A stretch of DNA of 64,000 bases from Egicoccus halophilus (GTDB lineage: Bacteria; Actinomycetota; Nitriliruptoria; Nitriliruptorales; Nitriliruptoraceae): contig NZ_CP036250.1 in the NCBI RefSeq assembly GCF_004300825.1, positions 3,545,001-3,609,000 on the forward strand. The letters run 5' to 3'. The notes under the pieces were generated by a model. It made no database searches. It was not told where the DNA came from and saw nothing but the letters and a program-made list of their open reading frames with translations. This document shows, one piece after another, positions 27,871-37,554 of this stretch (positions are counted from its first letter, which is position 1; every line of letters begins with the position of its first letter). The position numbers and the translations under genes are program-made.

Positions 27871-29181
27871 TCAGCGCAACGGGACGTCGCGTGCGACCAG
27901 GTCGTCGAGCGTCTCGCGTCGGATGATCGTGCGGACCTGGCCGTCGCGGACGAGCACGGCGGCGGGGCGCGGGAGACGGTTGTAGTTGGACGCCATCGAC
28001 TCGGTGTAGGCACCGGTGGCCGCGACGGCGAGCAGGTCCCCGACGGCCACGTCGGCCGGCAACGACGCGTGCTCGCGGACGAGGTCACCGGACTCGCAGT
28101 GCTTGCCCACCACCGTGGTGGAGATCGGGTCGTCGGCCCCGAGCCGGTTGGCGAGCGCCACCTCGTGCTCGGCGTCGTAGAGCGCCGGACGGATGTTGTC
28201 GGACATGCCCCCGTCCACGCTGACGTAGGTCCGTAGACCGGGCAGCACCTTGATGGTCCCGACCTCGTAGAGGGTGAGCGTGGACGGGCCGACGATCGCG
28301 CGGCCGGGTTCGACCACCAACCGCGGCCGCTCGAGTCCCCGTCGCCGGCACCGCTCGTCCACCGCGTGCAGGACCGCCTCGCCGTAGCGCGCCACCTCGA
28401 CCGGATGGTCCTCGTGGGTGTAGCGGATGCCCATGCCGCCGCCGAGGTTGAGCTCGGCCAGCGTCACGCCGAGCTCGTCGCGCCAGCGGGCGAGCAGGTC
28501 GAGCATCACCTCGGCGTTGGCGACGAACGGATCGGTACCGAAGATCTGCGAGCCGATGTGGGCGTGCAGGCCGACGACCTCGACGTGCTCGAGGTCCCGG
28601 GCGCGGGCGACGGCGCGGTCGGCCAGACCGAGCGACAGCGTGAACCCGAACTTCGAGTCGTCGTGTCCGGTACGAACGTACTCGTGCGTGTGCGCGTCGA
28701 TGCCGGGCGTGATGCGCAGCCAGACAGACGCGATCGTGTCGCGCGCGGCGGCGAGCCGCTCGAGCCGGTCGAGCTCCTCGAACGAGTCGACCACGATGCG
28801 CCCGACGCCGACCTCGAGCGCCCGGTCGAGCTCGACCAGCGACTTGTTGTTGCCGTGCAGCACGATCCTCGACGGGTCCACCCCCGCGACCAGCGCCGTG
28901 TGCAGCTCCCCACCGGAGACGACGTCGACCAGCAGGCCCTCCTCGTCGACGAGTTGCAGGACGGCGGTGGTGCACCACGCCTTGGACGCGTAGGCGACCT
29001 CGACACCCGGGAACCCCGCGCGGTAGGTGCGGCACCGCTCGCGCAGGTCGGCCTCGTCGACGACCCACAGCGGGGTGCCGTGCTCGCGGGCGAGCTCGGA
29101 CAGGGCGACACCACCGACGTGCAGTCCCCCGTCGGCGTCCCGTTCGGCCGTCAGGGGCCAGGGTCCGGCAGTCATCGTCAC
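27871..29181 (-). CDS. lysA: Diaminopimelate decarboxylase
   Basis: PLP enzyme making L-lysine from meso-diaminopimelate. 436 residues of the fold III decarboxylase family: YASKAW with the PLP lysine near residue 67, HAHIGSQ, LNLGGGMGI, EPGRAIVG, and the second active-site segment CESGD. The GTG start overlaps the argS stop (GTGA) and has GGAACGGA just upstream; an ATG two codons later is possible. The argS-lysA-hom order is the usual actinobacterial one, here with a GNAT gene inserted before hom. Confidence 0.96.
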   Translation of the reverse strand: MTMTAGPWPLTAERDADGGLHVGGVALSELAREHGTPLWVVDEADLRERCRTYRAGFPGVEVAYASKAWCTTAVLQLVDEEGLLVDVVSGGELHTALVAGVDPSRIVLHGNNKSLVELDRALEVGVGRIVVDSFEELDRLERLAAARDTIASVWLRITPGIDAHTHEYVRTGHDDSKFGFTLSLGLADRAVARARDLEHVEVVGLHAHIGSQIFGTDPFVANAEVMLDLLARWRDELGVTLAELNLGGGMGIRYTHEDHPVEVARYGEAVLHAVDERCRRRGLERPRLVVEPGRAIVGPSTLTLYEVGTIKVLPGLRTYVSVDGGMSDNIRPALYDAEHEVALANRLGADDPISTTVVGKHCESGDLVREHASLPADVAVGDLLAVAATGAYTESMASNYNRLPRPAAVLVRDGQVRTIIRRETLDDLVARDVPLR

Positions 29182-30959
29182 ATCCGTTCCGGGGCGGTGA
29201 CCCGCAGCAGGCCCAGCGCGTTGGCCAGCACCTGCCGGGCGGCGACCGCCAGCCAGTAGCGCGCCCGGCTCAGCGCCTCGTCACCCTCGACCAGCACCCG
29301 GCACTCGGTGTAGAAGCGGTGGAAGGTCGCGGCCAGGTCCTCGGCGTAGCGGGCCAGGCGCTGGGTGGCGCGCAGCTCGGCGGCGTCGTCGACCACGATC
29401 GGCAGCTGGGCCATGGCGCTCAGCAGCTCGACCTCCGCCGGGTGGGTCAACCGGGACAGTTCGGCGTCCTCGGGCGCACCCGCCTCGAAGCCGCGTTCGT
29501 CAGCGGTGCGCACCAGGGAGTTGATGCGCGCGTGGGCGTACTGCACGTAGTAGACCGGGTTCTCCATCGACTGTTGCGCGACCACCTCGAGGTCGAAGTC
29601 GACCATCGTGTCCAGGCCCTGGCGCAGGAAGTGGTACCGGGTCACGTCCGCGCCGACCTCGTCGACGACCTCGTCGAGGGCGATCATCTCGCCGGTGCGC
29701 TTGGACATGCGCACCGGTTCCCCACCGCGCAGCAGGTTCACCAGCTGGCCGATGCGGATCTCGACCCGCTCGCGCGGGATGCCCAGGCACTCCGCGGCGG
29801 CGAGCAGCCGTCCCACGTAGCCGTGGTGGTCGGCCCCGAGCAGGTAGTACAGCCGCCCGCCCCCACCGGCGTCGCCGCCGGTCACGCGGGCCCACTTGTC
29901 GCGCAGATAGGCGCAGTCGGCCGCGAAGTAGGTCGGGCGACCGTCGGAGCGCACGATCACGCGGTCCTTGTCGTCCCCGAACTCGCTGGTGCGCAGGAAG
30001 GTCGCGCCCTCGGACTCGTAGGTGCGTCCGTCGTCGGTCAGCTGGGCGATCGCCGCGTCGATCGACCCGGTGTCGTGCAGGGTGCGCTCCGAGAACCACA
30101 CGTCGAAGTCGACCCCGAGCTGGTGCATCTGGCCGGCGATGCGCTGGCGCATCGCCTCGACGGCCAGGACCCCGACCCGGGCGCCGATGCGAGGGTCGAT
30201 CCGCGGGTCGGCGCCGGTCGCGGCGTCCTCGACCAGCCCGTCCTCGCCGGCACCGTCGTGCTCGACCCCACCACCGAGCTCGATGTCGGCGTCGGGCACG
30301 TGCTCGAAGACGTCCTCGCCGTGCTCGGCCCGCACCTGCTCGACGAGCTCGGGCAGGTAGCTGCCGCGGTAGTGGCCCTCGCCGAGCGGCAGTCCGCGGG
30401 CGGTGAGCACGACCGACTCCCCGAAGCGCCGGATCTGCTCCCCCGCGTCGTTGACGTAGTACTCGCGCGTCACCTCGTGCCCGTCGGCCTCGAGCAGGGC
30501 GGCGATCGCGTCGCCGACGGCGGCCCACCGACCGGCGCCGACGTGCAGCGGGCCGGTGGGGTTCGCCGAGACGAACTCGAGGTTGATCGTCTCCCGCTCC
30601 CGGGCGTCGCGGTGGCGGCGACCGAACGCCTCCCCCTGCGCGATCACGTGCCGGACCAGGTCCTGGTGGTAGCGGTGCGCGAGCCGGAAGTTGACGAAGC
30701 CGGGCCCGGCGATCTCGACGGCCTCGACGGCGTCGGGCAGTTCGAGGTGGTCGACGATGGCCTGCGCGATCTCCCGCGGCGGGCGCTTGGCCGGCTTGGC
30801 CAGCCGCAGCGGAACGGTCGTCGCCCAGTCCCCGTGCTCGGCCTGGCGTGGGCGCTCGAGATCGGGGTCCGCCTCGGGCAGGCCGGCCGCTCCCAGCGCC
30901 GATCGGATCCGGCCGGCGAGGTCGGCGAGAACGGGGTCGAGCAGTTCGGGGCGGGCCAT
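29178..30959 (-). CDS. argS: Arginyl-tRNA synthetase
   Basis: Class I synthetase charging tRNA-Arg. 593 residues. It has the N-terminal additional domain and the HIGH motif in the form HVGAG within ANPTGPLHVGAGRW. The KMSKS motif reads RMSKRTG, and a C-terminal DALR anticodon-binding domain follows (about 465-593). An acidic, Gly-rich insertion of about 50 residues (around 215-265) is lineage-specific. The ATG has GGAG 7 nt upstream. It heads the argS-lysA unit. A tRNA-Arg gene is 700 bp away, probably by chance. Confidence 0.97.
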   Translation of the reverse strand: MARPELLDPVLADLAGRIRSALGAAGLPEADPDLERPRQAEHGDWATTVPLRLAKPAKRPPREIAQAIVDHLELPDAVEAVEIAGPGFVNFRLAHRYHQDLVRHVIAQGEAFGRRHRDARERETINLEFVSANPTGPLHVGAGRWAAVGDAIAALLEADGHEVTREYYVNDAGEQIRRFGESVVLTARGLPLGEGHYRGSYLPELVEQVRAEHGEDVFEHVPDADIELGGGVEHDGAGEDGLVEDAATGADPRIDPRIGARVGVLAVEAMRQRIAGQMHQLGVDFDVWFSERTLHDTGSIDAAIAQLTDDGRTYESEGATFLRTSEFGDDKDRVIVRSDGRPTYFAADCAYLRDKWARVTGGDAGGGGRLYYLLGADHHGYVGRLLAAAECLGIPRERVEIRIGQLVNLLRGGEPVRMSKRTGEMIALDEVVDEVGADVTRYHFLRQGLDTMVDFDLEVVAQQSMENPVYYVQYAHARINSLVRTADERGFEAGAPEDAELSRLTHPAEVELLSAMAQLPIVVDDAAELRATQRLARYAEDLAATFHRFYTECRVLVEGDEALSRARYWLAVAARQVLANALGLLRVTAPERM

Positions 30960-31109
30960 GGCGACGCTCCGGCGGGAGAGGGGACGGACAGGAACTCGGG
31001 ATCGCCGCAGGACGACGACGGGCGTCGGGCACCGACGTCGGCGACGCGCCGCGGACGCACCGGGCGGGCAGCCTACGGGTCGGCGGCCACGACGTGCACC
31101 GTGTGCCCG

Positions 31110-31478
31110 TCAGCGGCGGCCGGCCGCGAGCCGCTCGATGGTCTCGACGAGGTCCACCGGGTCGAACGGCTTGGTGATGTAGGCGTCCGCACCGCTGGCG
31201 AAACCGCGGTCGAGGTCCGCCTGCTGGGCCCGCGCCGAGACGAACACGATCGGGGTGGCGGTCAGCTCGGGGTCGGCGCGCACGGCCTCGCAGACCTGGA
31301 ACCCGTCCATCTCCGGCATCATCACGTCGAGCAGGACGACCTCGGGCTGCTGGGCACGGATGGTGTCCAGCGCCACCCGCCCGTTGTCAGCGAGCAGCAC
31401 CTCGTGCCCCTCCATCTCCAGGTTCACCTGGAGCAGACGCAGGATGGTGGGATCGTCGTCCACAGCGAGCACGCGCAC
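31110..31478 (-). CDS. Single-domain response regulator (CheY-like)
   Basis: A 122-residue receiver domain with no output domain. Phospho-acceptor D51 in LLDVMMPEMDG, acidic pair D7-D8, conserved Ser in VFVSARA and Lys in YITKPFDP. It probably signals by protein contact. The GTG at 31478 has AGGGG 5 nt upstream; a TTG one codon earlier is too close to the site. No kinase gene is adjacent; the nearest is the PdtaS-like gene 6.5 kb away, so pairing is unknown. Confidence 0.9.
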   Translation of the reverse strand: MRVLAVDDDPTILRLLQVNLEMEGHEVLLADNGRVALDTIRAQQPEVVLLDVMMPEMDGFQVCEAVRADPELTATPIVFVSARAQQADLDRGFASGADAYITKPFDPVDLVETIERLAAGRR

Positions 31479-31656
31479 CAAGGCCCCTCACCTCCGGGCG
31501 CGAACGCTATCCCGTCGACACGCGTGTCAGGTCGCGTCTCCCCGACCGCCGTGCCGGTGCGCTCGGGCCGCGCGTTCGGGCCGTCTGGCGTGCGTGCTAC
31601 GGTGTGCGTCCGCGAACGCTGGTGCCGGTGCGGCCCCGCGCCGTCGCGAACGACCC

Positions 31657-31731
31657 GCCCCCGTAGCTCAGTGGATAGAGCACTGGCCTCCGGAGCCAGA
31701 AGCGTAGGTTCGATTCCTACCGGGGGTACCA
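31657..31731 (+). tRNA. tRNA-Arg (anticodon CCG)
   Basis: A full cloverleaf is visible. The acceptor GCCCCCG pairs with CGGGGGT (first pair G-U). The D arm is GCTC...GAGC, the anticodon stem CTGGC/GCCAG has loop CTCCGGA giving CCG, and the T arm contains TTCGATTC. The 3' CCA is genome-encoded. It reads the CGG codon, which is common in this GC-rich genome. No integrase or attachment-site duplication was seen next to it. Confidence 0.96.
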
Positions 31732-31851
31732 CCGGCCGGCCGCCGAGCGATGCTCGACGGCCGTTCGTGCGTTCCGGCGCCGCCGTCGTCGGTGGGGGTC
31801 GGCGGGAACCACGGCGAGCGGTCCGTGCTGGTGGCGTCCGTGTGTGTGGCG

Positions 31852-32499
31852 TCAGTGCGTGGCGAGCAACCACTTCTCGTCGAGCCGCCCGAACCGCTCG
31901 AGTCCGGCCTGCGCGAGCGAGGCGTCGAGCCCGTCCTCGTCGAGGACCTCCGCGGTGAAGTGCTGGGTCCACTCCCGCTCGCCGAGCACGTAGGTGATTG
32001 CGGCGTCGAAGCTCGCCCCGCGCTGCTCGAGCAGCCGGAACCGCAGCGTGACCTCGCCGGCCGTGCCCTCACCGTCACGCAGGTCGTCGATCGCCGCCGG
32101 GTTCCAGTGCTCGAGGTAGGCCGACCCACCCGGGGCCAGATGTCGGGCGACGGCCAGCAGCAGGGCGCGCCGTTCGTCGCGGTCGGCGGTGTTGACCAGG
32201 TGGCTGGCCAGCACCACCGCCGAGAAGCGGCGGCCGAGGTCGAGTTGCTCGATGCGGGCCTGCACGCCCTCGACGCCCGGGGCGAGGTGGGCGAGCATCT
32301 CGGCGGACTCGTCGACCCCGACCACCTCGTGGCCGCGTCGCGCCAGCTCGTTGGCGAGCCGTCCGACCCCGCATCCCAGGTCGAGCACGCTCGCGCCGGG
32401 GTAGAGGTCGTCGAGCACCGGGGCGAAGTCGCGCTCCGCCGGGATCGCGAGGTAGATCGGTACCGGCGAACCGTCCGGCGTGACCTCGACATCCGTCAC
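31852..32499 (-). CDS. Class I SAM-dependent methyltransferase
   Basis: A 215-residue methyltransferase-fold protein with motif I VLDLGCGVGRLANEL (about 37-51), acidic residue D61 ending strand 2 (VVGVDES), and a motif-II-like region around VVLASHLVN. Substrate unknown. The GTG at 32499 has GAGGGGG 5 nt upstream. It is transcribed toward the tRNA gene on the other strand and lies 84 nt downstream of the DUF1206 gene. Confidence 0.82.
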   Translation of the reverse strand: MTDVEVTPDGSPVPIYLAIPAERDFAPVLDDLYPGASVLDLGCGVGRLANELARRGHEVVGVDESAEMLAHLAPGVEGVQARIEQLDLGRRFSAVVLASHLVNTADRDERRALLLAVARHLAPGGSAYLEHWNPAAIDDLRDGEGTAGEVTLRFRLLEQRGASFDAAITYVLGEREWTQHFTAEVLDEDGLDASLAQAGLERFGRLDEKWLLATH

Positions 32500-32583
32500 C
32501 GGGACCCCCTCGCAACGACGCGGCGGCCGCGGTCGACGGCCGGCGCGCACGCTACCGGGCCGTGCCGCCGGGACACCGGGAAC

Positions 32584-33399
32584 TCAGTCCGCGTGCACGG
32601 GCCGCAGGTAGCGGGCCTCGACCAGGCAGAACGCGCCGAACACGACCAGGCCGACGCCGAGCAACGGGAGCAGGAGACGGCCGTAGGGCGCCTCGACCAC
32701 CTGCTGCAGCGTGTTGTCGAGACCCACGCCGGCCTCCGGGTCGTGCCGCCAGGCCGCCAGCCCCACGAAGCCACCGGCGAGCAGGAACACCACCCCCCGG
32801 GCCGCGTAGCCGACGCGACCGACGAACTCGAGTCGACGGCGGGTGCGACCCGCCAGTGCCTGCACGTCGACGTGGTCGCGGAAGGCCGCGCTCCACGCCT
32901 CGCGCAGCTGGACCACCCCGACCACCAGCACCCCGAACCCGACCGCCGCGACGGCCAGCCGTCCCCCCGGTCGAGCCAGGGCGAGGGCGGTCAGACTCTC
33001 CTCGGCGCCCTCGGCCCCGTGGCCCTGACCCGAGGCCTCCCACCAGGCCAGCACCGCGAGGGTCCCGTACAACGCCGCCCGGGCGGCGAACGTCAGCCGC
33101 GCGAGCCAGCCCGGCAGCGAGCTGACGCGCGCCGAGGCGCCCCGCACGCTCTGCCAGGCACGGAACAGCGCGTAGCCGCTCAGGCCGAGCGCGAGCACCG
33201 TCACCAACGCGCGACCGAAGGGCTGCCGCGCCACGAGGGTGATGGCCCCCTGCTGGTCCACCTCCTCGGGCGCGCTACCGGCCGCCAACCGAACGGCGAG
33301 CACACCCAGCACGGCGTAGAGCACGCCCTTCGCGGTGAAGCCGGCACGCGCCAGGCGATCGACGCTGCGCCGGCCTCCCGCCGCGGTCGCACTGGCCAT
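32584..33399 (-). CDS. DUF1206 membrane protein
   Basis: A 271-residue protein with six hydrophobic segments arranged as three similar two-helix units, each starting with a G(F/Y)xAKGVLYxVLG-like motif (near residues 20, 105 and 197), which is the DUF1206 signature. Function unknown. The ATG has a perfect AGGAGG 6 nt upstream. It is divergent from the cystathionine beta-synthase gene across a 211-bp region. Confidence 0.88.
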   Translation of the reverse strand: MASATAAGGRRSVDRLARAGFTAKGVLYAVLGVLAVRLAAGSAPEEVDQQGAITLVARQPFGRALVTVLALGLSGYALFRAWQSVRGASARVSSLPGWLARLTFAARAALYGTLAVLAWWEASGQGHGAEGAEESLTALALARPGGRLAVAAVGFGVLVVGVVQLREAWSAAFRDHVDVQALAGRTRRRLEFVGRVGYAARGVVFLLAGGFVGLAAWRHDPEAGVGLDNTLQQVVEAPYGRLLLPLLGVGLVVFGAFCLVEARYLRPVHAD

Positions 33400-33610
33400 G
33401 CCACTCCTCCTGCATTCGGGTGCATCGATAGCACAGGACCGGCAGGAGGCCGGCCGGCCGGTCACGGGCACACGTCCCGTCCGCGTGTCGGTCGCGGTCG
33501 GGCCGGGCACTACGCTCGGGTGTGTCCACCGCGCTCACGACGGTTCGCGACGGCACGGGTCGACCCTCGGGGTCGCGCCGTCGGGCGCACCGACCGCCTG
33601 CGAGGCCTGC

Positions 33611-35089
33611 ATGTCCGCCCCCCTCGACGTGTCCGACCGTTCCCTGTACTCCCGCACGGTCGGCATCGACCACGATCCGCTGGCAGGACCGCGCCGGCAC
33701 GTCGACGAACGCGGGCGGGAGGTCGCACCCGACCTGCTCGCGCTCATGGGCGACACGCCGCTCGTGCGCCTCGACCGGCTGTCGAAGGACGTCGGCCCGA
33801 CGCTGCTGGCCAAGCTCGAGATGCTCAATCCGGGCGGCAGCGTCAAGGACCGCATCGGCATCGCGATGATCGAGGCGGCGGAGGCGGCCGGGGTGCTCCA
33901 TCCCGGGGGCACGATCGTCGAGCCGACCTCCGGCAACACCGGCGTCGGCCTCGCGATCGCCTCCGCCCGCAAGGGCTACCGGTGCGTGTTCGTGGTGCCC
34001 GACAAGGTCTCGACCGACAAGATCTCGCTGATGCGGGCCTACGGCGCCGAGGTGGTGGTCTGCCCGACCTCGGTCGAACCCGACGACCCGCGCTCCTACT
34101 ACTCGGTGTCCGACCGGCTCGCCGCCCAGCCCAACGCGTTCAAGCCCAACCAGTACTTCAACCAGGCCAACCCGCAGACCCACGTGTTCTCCACCGGCCC
34201 GGAGCTGTGGCGACAGACCAACGGGCTGATCGACGCGTTCGTGTGCGGCGTCGGCACCGGCGGGACCGCCACGGGCGTGGGGCGCTACCTGAAGGACAGG
34301 AACGCGTCGGTGCAGATCGTCGGTGCCGACCCGGAGGGCTCGCTGTACTCCGGTGACGAGGTCCACACCTACCTCGTCGAGGGCATCGGCGAGGACTTCT
34401 GGCCGCAGACCTTCGATCCGGCGATCGTCGACCACTGGTACCGGGTCAGCGACCGCGACTCGTTCCTGACCGCCCGCCGCTGCGCCCGTGAGGAGGGGAT
34501 CCTCGTCGGTGGCTCGTGCGGGACGGCGCTGTGGGCCGGGCTCGAGTACGCCAGGGACCAGCCCGAGGACGCGACCATCGTCGTCCTGCTGCCCGACTCG
34601 GGCCGCGGCTATCTGTCGAAGTTCTACGACGAACGCTGGCTCGCCGAGCACGGGTTCGTCGAGCACGCCTCGGGTGCCGGCACCGTGGGTGACGTGCTGC
34701 ACGCCAAGGGCGCCGAGCTGCCGCCCCTGGTCCACCTGCACCCGGGCGAGCAGGTGTCCCAGGCGATCTCGCTGCTCAAGGAGTACGGCGTGAGCCAGAT
34801 GCCGGTGTTCCGCGAGGGGGTCCACGACGACGCGACCGCCGACGACATCCTCGGCTCGGTGCGCGAGAACGCCCTGCTCGACGCGGCGCTGCGCGACCCG
34901 GAGGCGATGAGCAAGCCGGTCATCGAGGTCATGCAGCCCCCGTTGGCGACCGCCGCCACCGACGACGCGCTCGACCACGTGCTGGCGGGCCTGGCCACGG
35001 GCGCGCCGGCGGTGGTCGTGCACGACGCCGGCCGCGCCGTCGGCGTGCTCACCCGCGCCGACCTGCTGACGTTCCTCGCCACCCGCTGA
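33611..35089 (+). CDS. Cystathionine beta-synthase
   Basis: PLP enzyme condensing serine with homocysteine to cystathionine, the first step of reverse transsulfuration. 492 residues: a fold II PLP domain (about 40-360) with K79 in NPGGSVKDR and the TSGNTG loop, then a pair of CBS domains (about 375-492). The two CBS domains distinguish it from simple cysteine synthase. No heme-binding N-terminus is evident. The ATG has GAGG 5 nt upstream. The next gene starts 11 nt after its stop. Confidence 0.92.
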   Translation: MSAPLDVSDRSLYSRTVGIDHDPLAGPRRHVDERGREVAPDLLALMGDTPLVRLDRLSKDVGPTLLAKLEMLNPGGSVKDRIGIAMIEAAEAAGVLHPGGTIVEPTSGNTGVGLAIASARKGYRCVFVVPDKVSTDKISLMRAYGAEVVVCPTSVEPDDPRSYYSVSDRLAAQPNAFKPNQYFNQANPQTHVFSTGPELWRQTNGLIDAFVCGVGTGGTATGVGRYLKDRNASVQIVGADPEGSLYSGDEVHTYLVEGIGEDFWPQTFDPAIVDHWYRVSDRDSFLTARRCAREEGILVGGSCGTALWAGLEYARDQPEDATIVVLLPDSGRGYLSKFYDERWLAEHGFVEHASGAGTVGDVLHAKGAELPPLVHLHPGEQVSQAISLLKEYGVSQMPVFREGVHDDATADDILGSVRENALLDAALRDPEAMSKPVIEVMQPPLATAATDDALDHVLAGLATGAPAVVVHDAGRAVGVLTRADLLTFLATR

Positions 35090-35100
35090 AGGCTTCCGCG

Positions 35101-36225
35101 ATGCAGTTCGAGACCCGCGCCATCCACGTCGGTCAGGAACCCGAGCCGCGCACCGGCGCGGTGGTGGTCCCGATCTACCAGACCTCCACCTTCGCCCAGC
35201 CCCGCGTCGGTGAGCACACCGGCTACGAGTACGCCCGCACCGGCAACCCGACGCGCACCGCCCTGCAGGAGTGCCTGGCCAGCCTCGAGGGAACCGAGCA
35301 GGCGGTGTGCTTCGCCTCGGGTCTCGCCGCCGAGGACGCGGTGCTGCGCCTGCTCGCTCCCGGCGACCACGTCGTCATGGCCAACGACGTCTACGGCGGC
35401 ACGTGGCGCCTGATCAGCAAGGTGCACGCCCGCTACGGCATCGAGGTGTCCGCGGTCGACCTGACCGACCTCGACGCGGTCGCGGCGGCCTTCCGGCCGA
35501 CCACCCGGTTCGTGTGGGCCGAGACGCCCTCGAACCCACTGCTGAAGGTGCTGGACCTGGCCGCGCTGGCCGAGCTGGCCCATGACCGGGACGCCTGGCT
35601 GGTCGCCGACAACACCTTCGCCACGCCCTACCTGCAGCGCCCCACCGACCTCGGTGCCGACCTGGTGGTGCACTCCACCACCAAGTACCTCGGCGGGCAC
35701 TCGGACGTGGTCGGGGGCGCGGCGTGCACCGACGCGCAGACCGCCGCCGACCTCGCCTTCCTGCAGAACGCCGTCGGCGCGGTGCCCGGCCCGTTCGACT
35801 CGTGGCTCACCCTGCGTGGCATCAAGACGCTCGGTGTGCGCATGGACCGCCACTGTGCCAACGCCGGCCGCATCGCCGAGTTCCTCGCCGACCACGACCG
35901 GGTCGAGCAGGTCCTCTACCCGGGTCTGTCCGACCACCCGGGTCACGAGCTCGCGGCCCGGCAGATGACCGGGTTCGGCGGCATGATCAGCTTCCGGGTC
36001 GCCGGCGGGGTCGAGGCCGCCCGCCGTGTCGCGGAGGGCACGCGCCTGTTCTTCCTGGCCGAGTCGCTCGGCGGCGTCGAGAGCCTGATCGAGCACCCCG
36101 GCATCATGACCCACGCCTCGGTGGTGGGCACCGACCTCGAGGTCGCCGACGACCTGCTGCGCATCTCGGTGGGCATCGAGTCGGTCGACGACCTGCTCGC
36201 CGACCTCGCCACGGCCCTGGACTGA
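35101..36225 (+). CDS. Cystathionine gamma-lyase / gamma-synthase family PLP enzyme
   Basis: A 374-residue Cys/Met metabolism PLP enzyme, with PLP lysine K195 in HSTTKYLGGHSDVVGG, the YxR motif YARTGNPTR at 44-52, and the DNTFATPYLQRP block. Directly after cystathionine beta-synthase in an operon, it most likely acts as cystathionine gamma-lyase, giving cysteine, 2-oxobutyrate and ammonia. Gamma-synthase activity for methionine synthesis cannot be excluded from sequence. Confidence 0.92.
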   Translation: MQFETRAIHVGQEPEPRTGAVVVPIYQTSTFAQPRVGEHTGYEYARTGNPTRTALQECLASLEGTEQAVCFASGLAAEDAVLRLLAPGDHVVMANDVYGGTWRLISKVHARYGIEVSAVDLTDLDAVAAAFRPTTRFVWAETPSNPLLKVLDLAALAELAHDRDAWLVADNTFATPYLQRPTDLGADLVVHSTTKYLGGHSDVVGGAACTDAQTAADLAFLQNAVGAVPGPFDSWLTLRGIKTLGVRMDRHCANAGRIAEFLADHDRVEQVLYPGLSDHPGHELAARQMTGFGGMISFRVAGGVEAARRVAEGTRLFFLAESLGGVESLIEHPGIMTHASVVGTDLEVADDLLRISVGIESVDDLLADLATALD

Positions 36226-36233
36226 CGGGCCCG

Positions 36234-37142
36234 GTGCGCGCGCTGCTGCTGTTCAACCCGAACGCGACCACGACCGACGACCGGGTCCGTGACGTCATCG
36301 CCTCGGCGCTGGCGTCGGCGGTCGAGCTCGACGTGCAGCCGACCAAGCAACGCGGACATGCGACGCACATCGTCGCCGGCGCCGTGCACGAAGGGGTCGA
36401 CGCGGTGTTCGCCCTCGGCGGCGACGGCACCGCCAACGAGGTCCTGCAGGCACTGGTGGGCACCGACGTCCGGCTCGGGATCATCCCTGGCGGGGGCGCG
36501 AACGTGCTCGCGCGCTCGCTCGGGCTGCCCAACGACGCGGTCGCGGCGACCTCGGTCCTGCTCGAGCACCTGCGGGCCGACCGCACCCGCCGGATCACGC
36601 TCGGACGGGCCAACGAGCGCTGGTTCGGGTTCAACGCCGGCTTCGGCTTCGACGCCGCGGTCGTCCGCCACGTCGAACAGCACCCGCAGGTCAAACGCGT
36701 GTTCCGTCAGGCCGCCTTCGTGGCCTCCACGACCCGCGAGTGGTTCGTGGGTGAAGGCCGCGGATGCCCGCGCATCACCCTGCACCACGCCGACGGCAGC
36801 GTCGCGGGTCCGTACCTGGTGGCGGTCGTGGCCAACACCGATCCCTACACCTTCCTCGGGCCGCGGCCGATGCACGTCCACCCCCGGGCGTCGTTCGATC
36901 TCGGCCTCGACCTGGTGGGCATCCGGCGGGTGTCCACCGTCGCGCTGCTGCGCATCCTCAACCGGGTCTTCCGCGACGGCGAGCACGTGCGGGCCAAGGG
37001 CCTGGACTACGTCCACGACCTGGCGGCGTTCACCCTCTCGTCACCCGAGCCGTTGCCACTGATGGTGGACGGTGATTACTCCGGTGAGCACCTCCAGGTG
37101 ACCTTCGCGGCCGTCCCGGACGCGCTCCGCGTGCTCGCCTGA
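36234..37142 (+). CDS. Diacylglycerol/lipid kinase family protein
   Basis: A 302-residue DAGK-catalytic-domain protein (LCB5/YegS type). The ATP site reads LGGDGTANEVLQAL (about 63-76) and IIPGGGANVLARSLG follows. It probably phosphorylates a lipid such as diacylglycerol at the membrane. The GTG start is 8 nt after the upstream stop, so the gene is likely the last of the transsulfuration operon. The link between lipid phosphorylation and sulfur metabolism is probably just co-transcription. Confidence 0.86.
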   Translation: MRALLLFNPNATTTDDRVRDVIASALASAVELDVQPTKQRGHATHIVAGAVHEGVDAVFALGGDGTANEVLQALVGTDVRLGIIPGGGANVLARSLGLPNDAVAATSVLLEHLRADRTRRITLGRANERWFGFNAGFGFDAAVVRHVEQHPQVKRVFRQAAFVASTTREWFVGEGRGCPRITLHHADGSVAGPYLVAVVANTDPYTFLGPRPMHVHPRASFDLGLDLVGIRRVSTVALLRILNRVFRDGEHVRAKGLDYVHDLAAFTLSSPEPLPLMVDGDYSGEHLQVTFAAVPDALRVLA

Positions 37143-37554
37143 GCGTCGTCGTCCGCGCCGCAGTCGCGGCTGTCCGCTGCCTGGCCCCTCCCAACGCCGC
37201 GTTCCGGGCCAATCGGCACAGGCGGCCCGCGTCGCGTTCGGCGCCCGGCCCGGCTCGTGCGGTCATCGCTCGCCTGCACGCAACGGCAAGCACTCCTCCG
37301 ACCAACCCCTTGACTTGTGCTCCAGGAACGTTACGGTCCCGTTCCGGGTTCGAGAATTCGTTCACAAGCCGACGGCCGTGCCCCGCAGGTCCCCCTCGGT
37401 GAGCGAGTTCTTCGCGAGTTCACACGGCGGAGGCCACCTGGCGGTCGCCTCCTGCTCGGGCCCGGCCCCACCCACCCCACCCACCTGACGTTCTCCGTCG
37501 CCCGGCCCCGAGGCGTGCCCGGGGACCTCGGCGACGTCGACAGGGAGAAGACCC
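37143..37554. promoter_or_regulatory. Intergenic region upstream of whiB with long leader
   Basis: About 410 bp without a credible gene. The first 160 bp hold nothing that I recognise. From about 37310 a sigma-70-like promoter and a leader of about 215 nt precede the whiB ATG. The leader contains a GAGGC...GCCTC inverted repeat near 37430-37455. A long leader suggests post-transcriptional control of whiB. Confidence 0.4.
37310..37337 (+). promoter_or_regulatory. Candidate promoter of the first whiB gene
   Basis: TTGACT (37310-37315) and TACGGT (37332-37337) are separated by 16 bp. The -35 matches TTGACA at 5 of 6 positions in an otherwise very GC-rich context. Confidence 0.5.

Noticed and set aside
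25666-28236. 856-codon plus-strand frame over hom, GNAT and lysA
   Set aside because: Antisense shadow; no independent signal.
31657-31731. tRNA-Arg as an integration site for a mobile element
   Set aside because: No integrase, no repeat of the tRNA 3' end nearby, and flanking genes look like ordinary chromosomal genes.
33420-33445. Imperfect inverted repeat around an ATCGAT core upstream of the cystathionine beta-synthase gene as an operator
   Set aside because: Only four outer base pairs match and the centre is not symmetric; too weak to report as a site.
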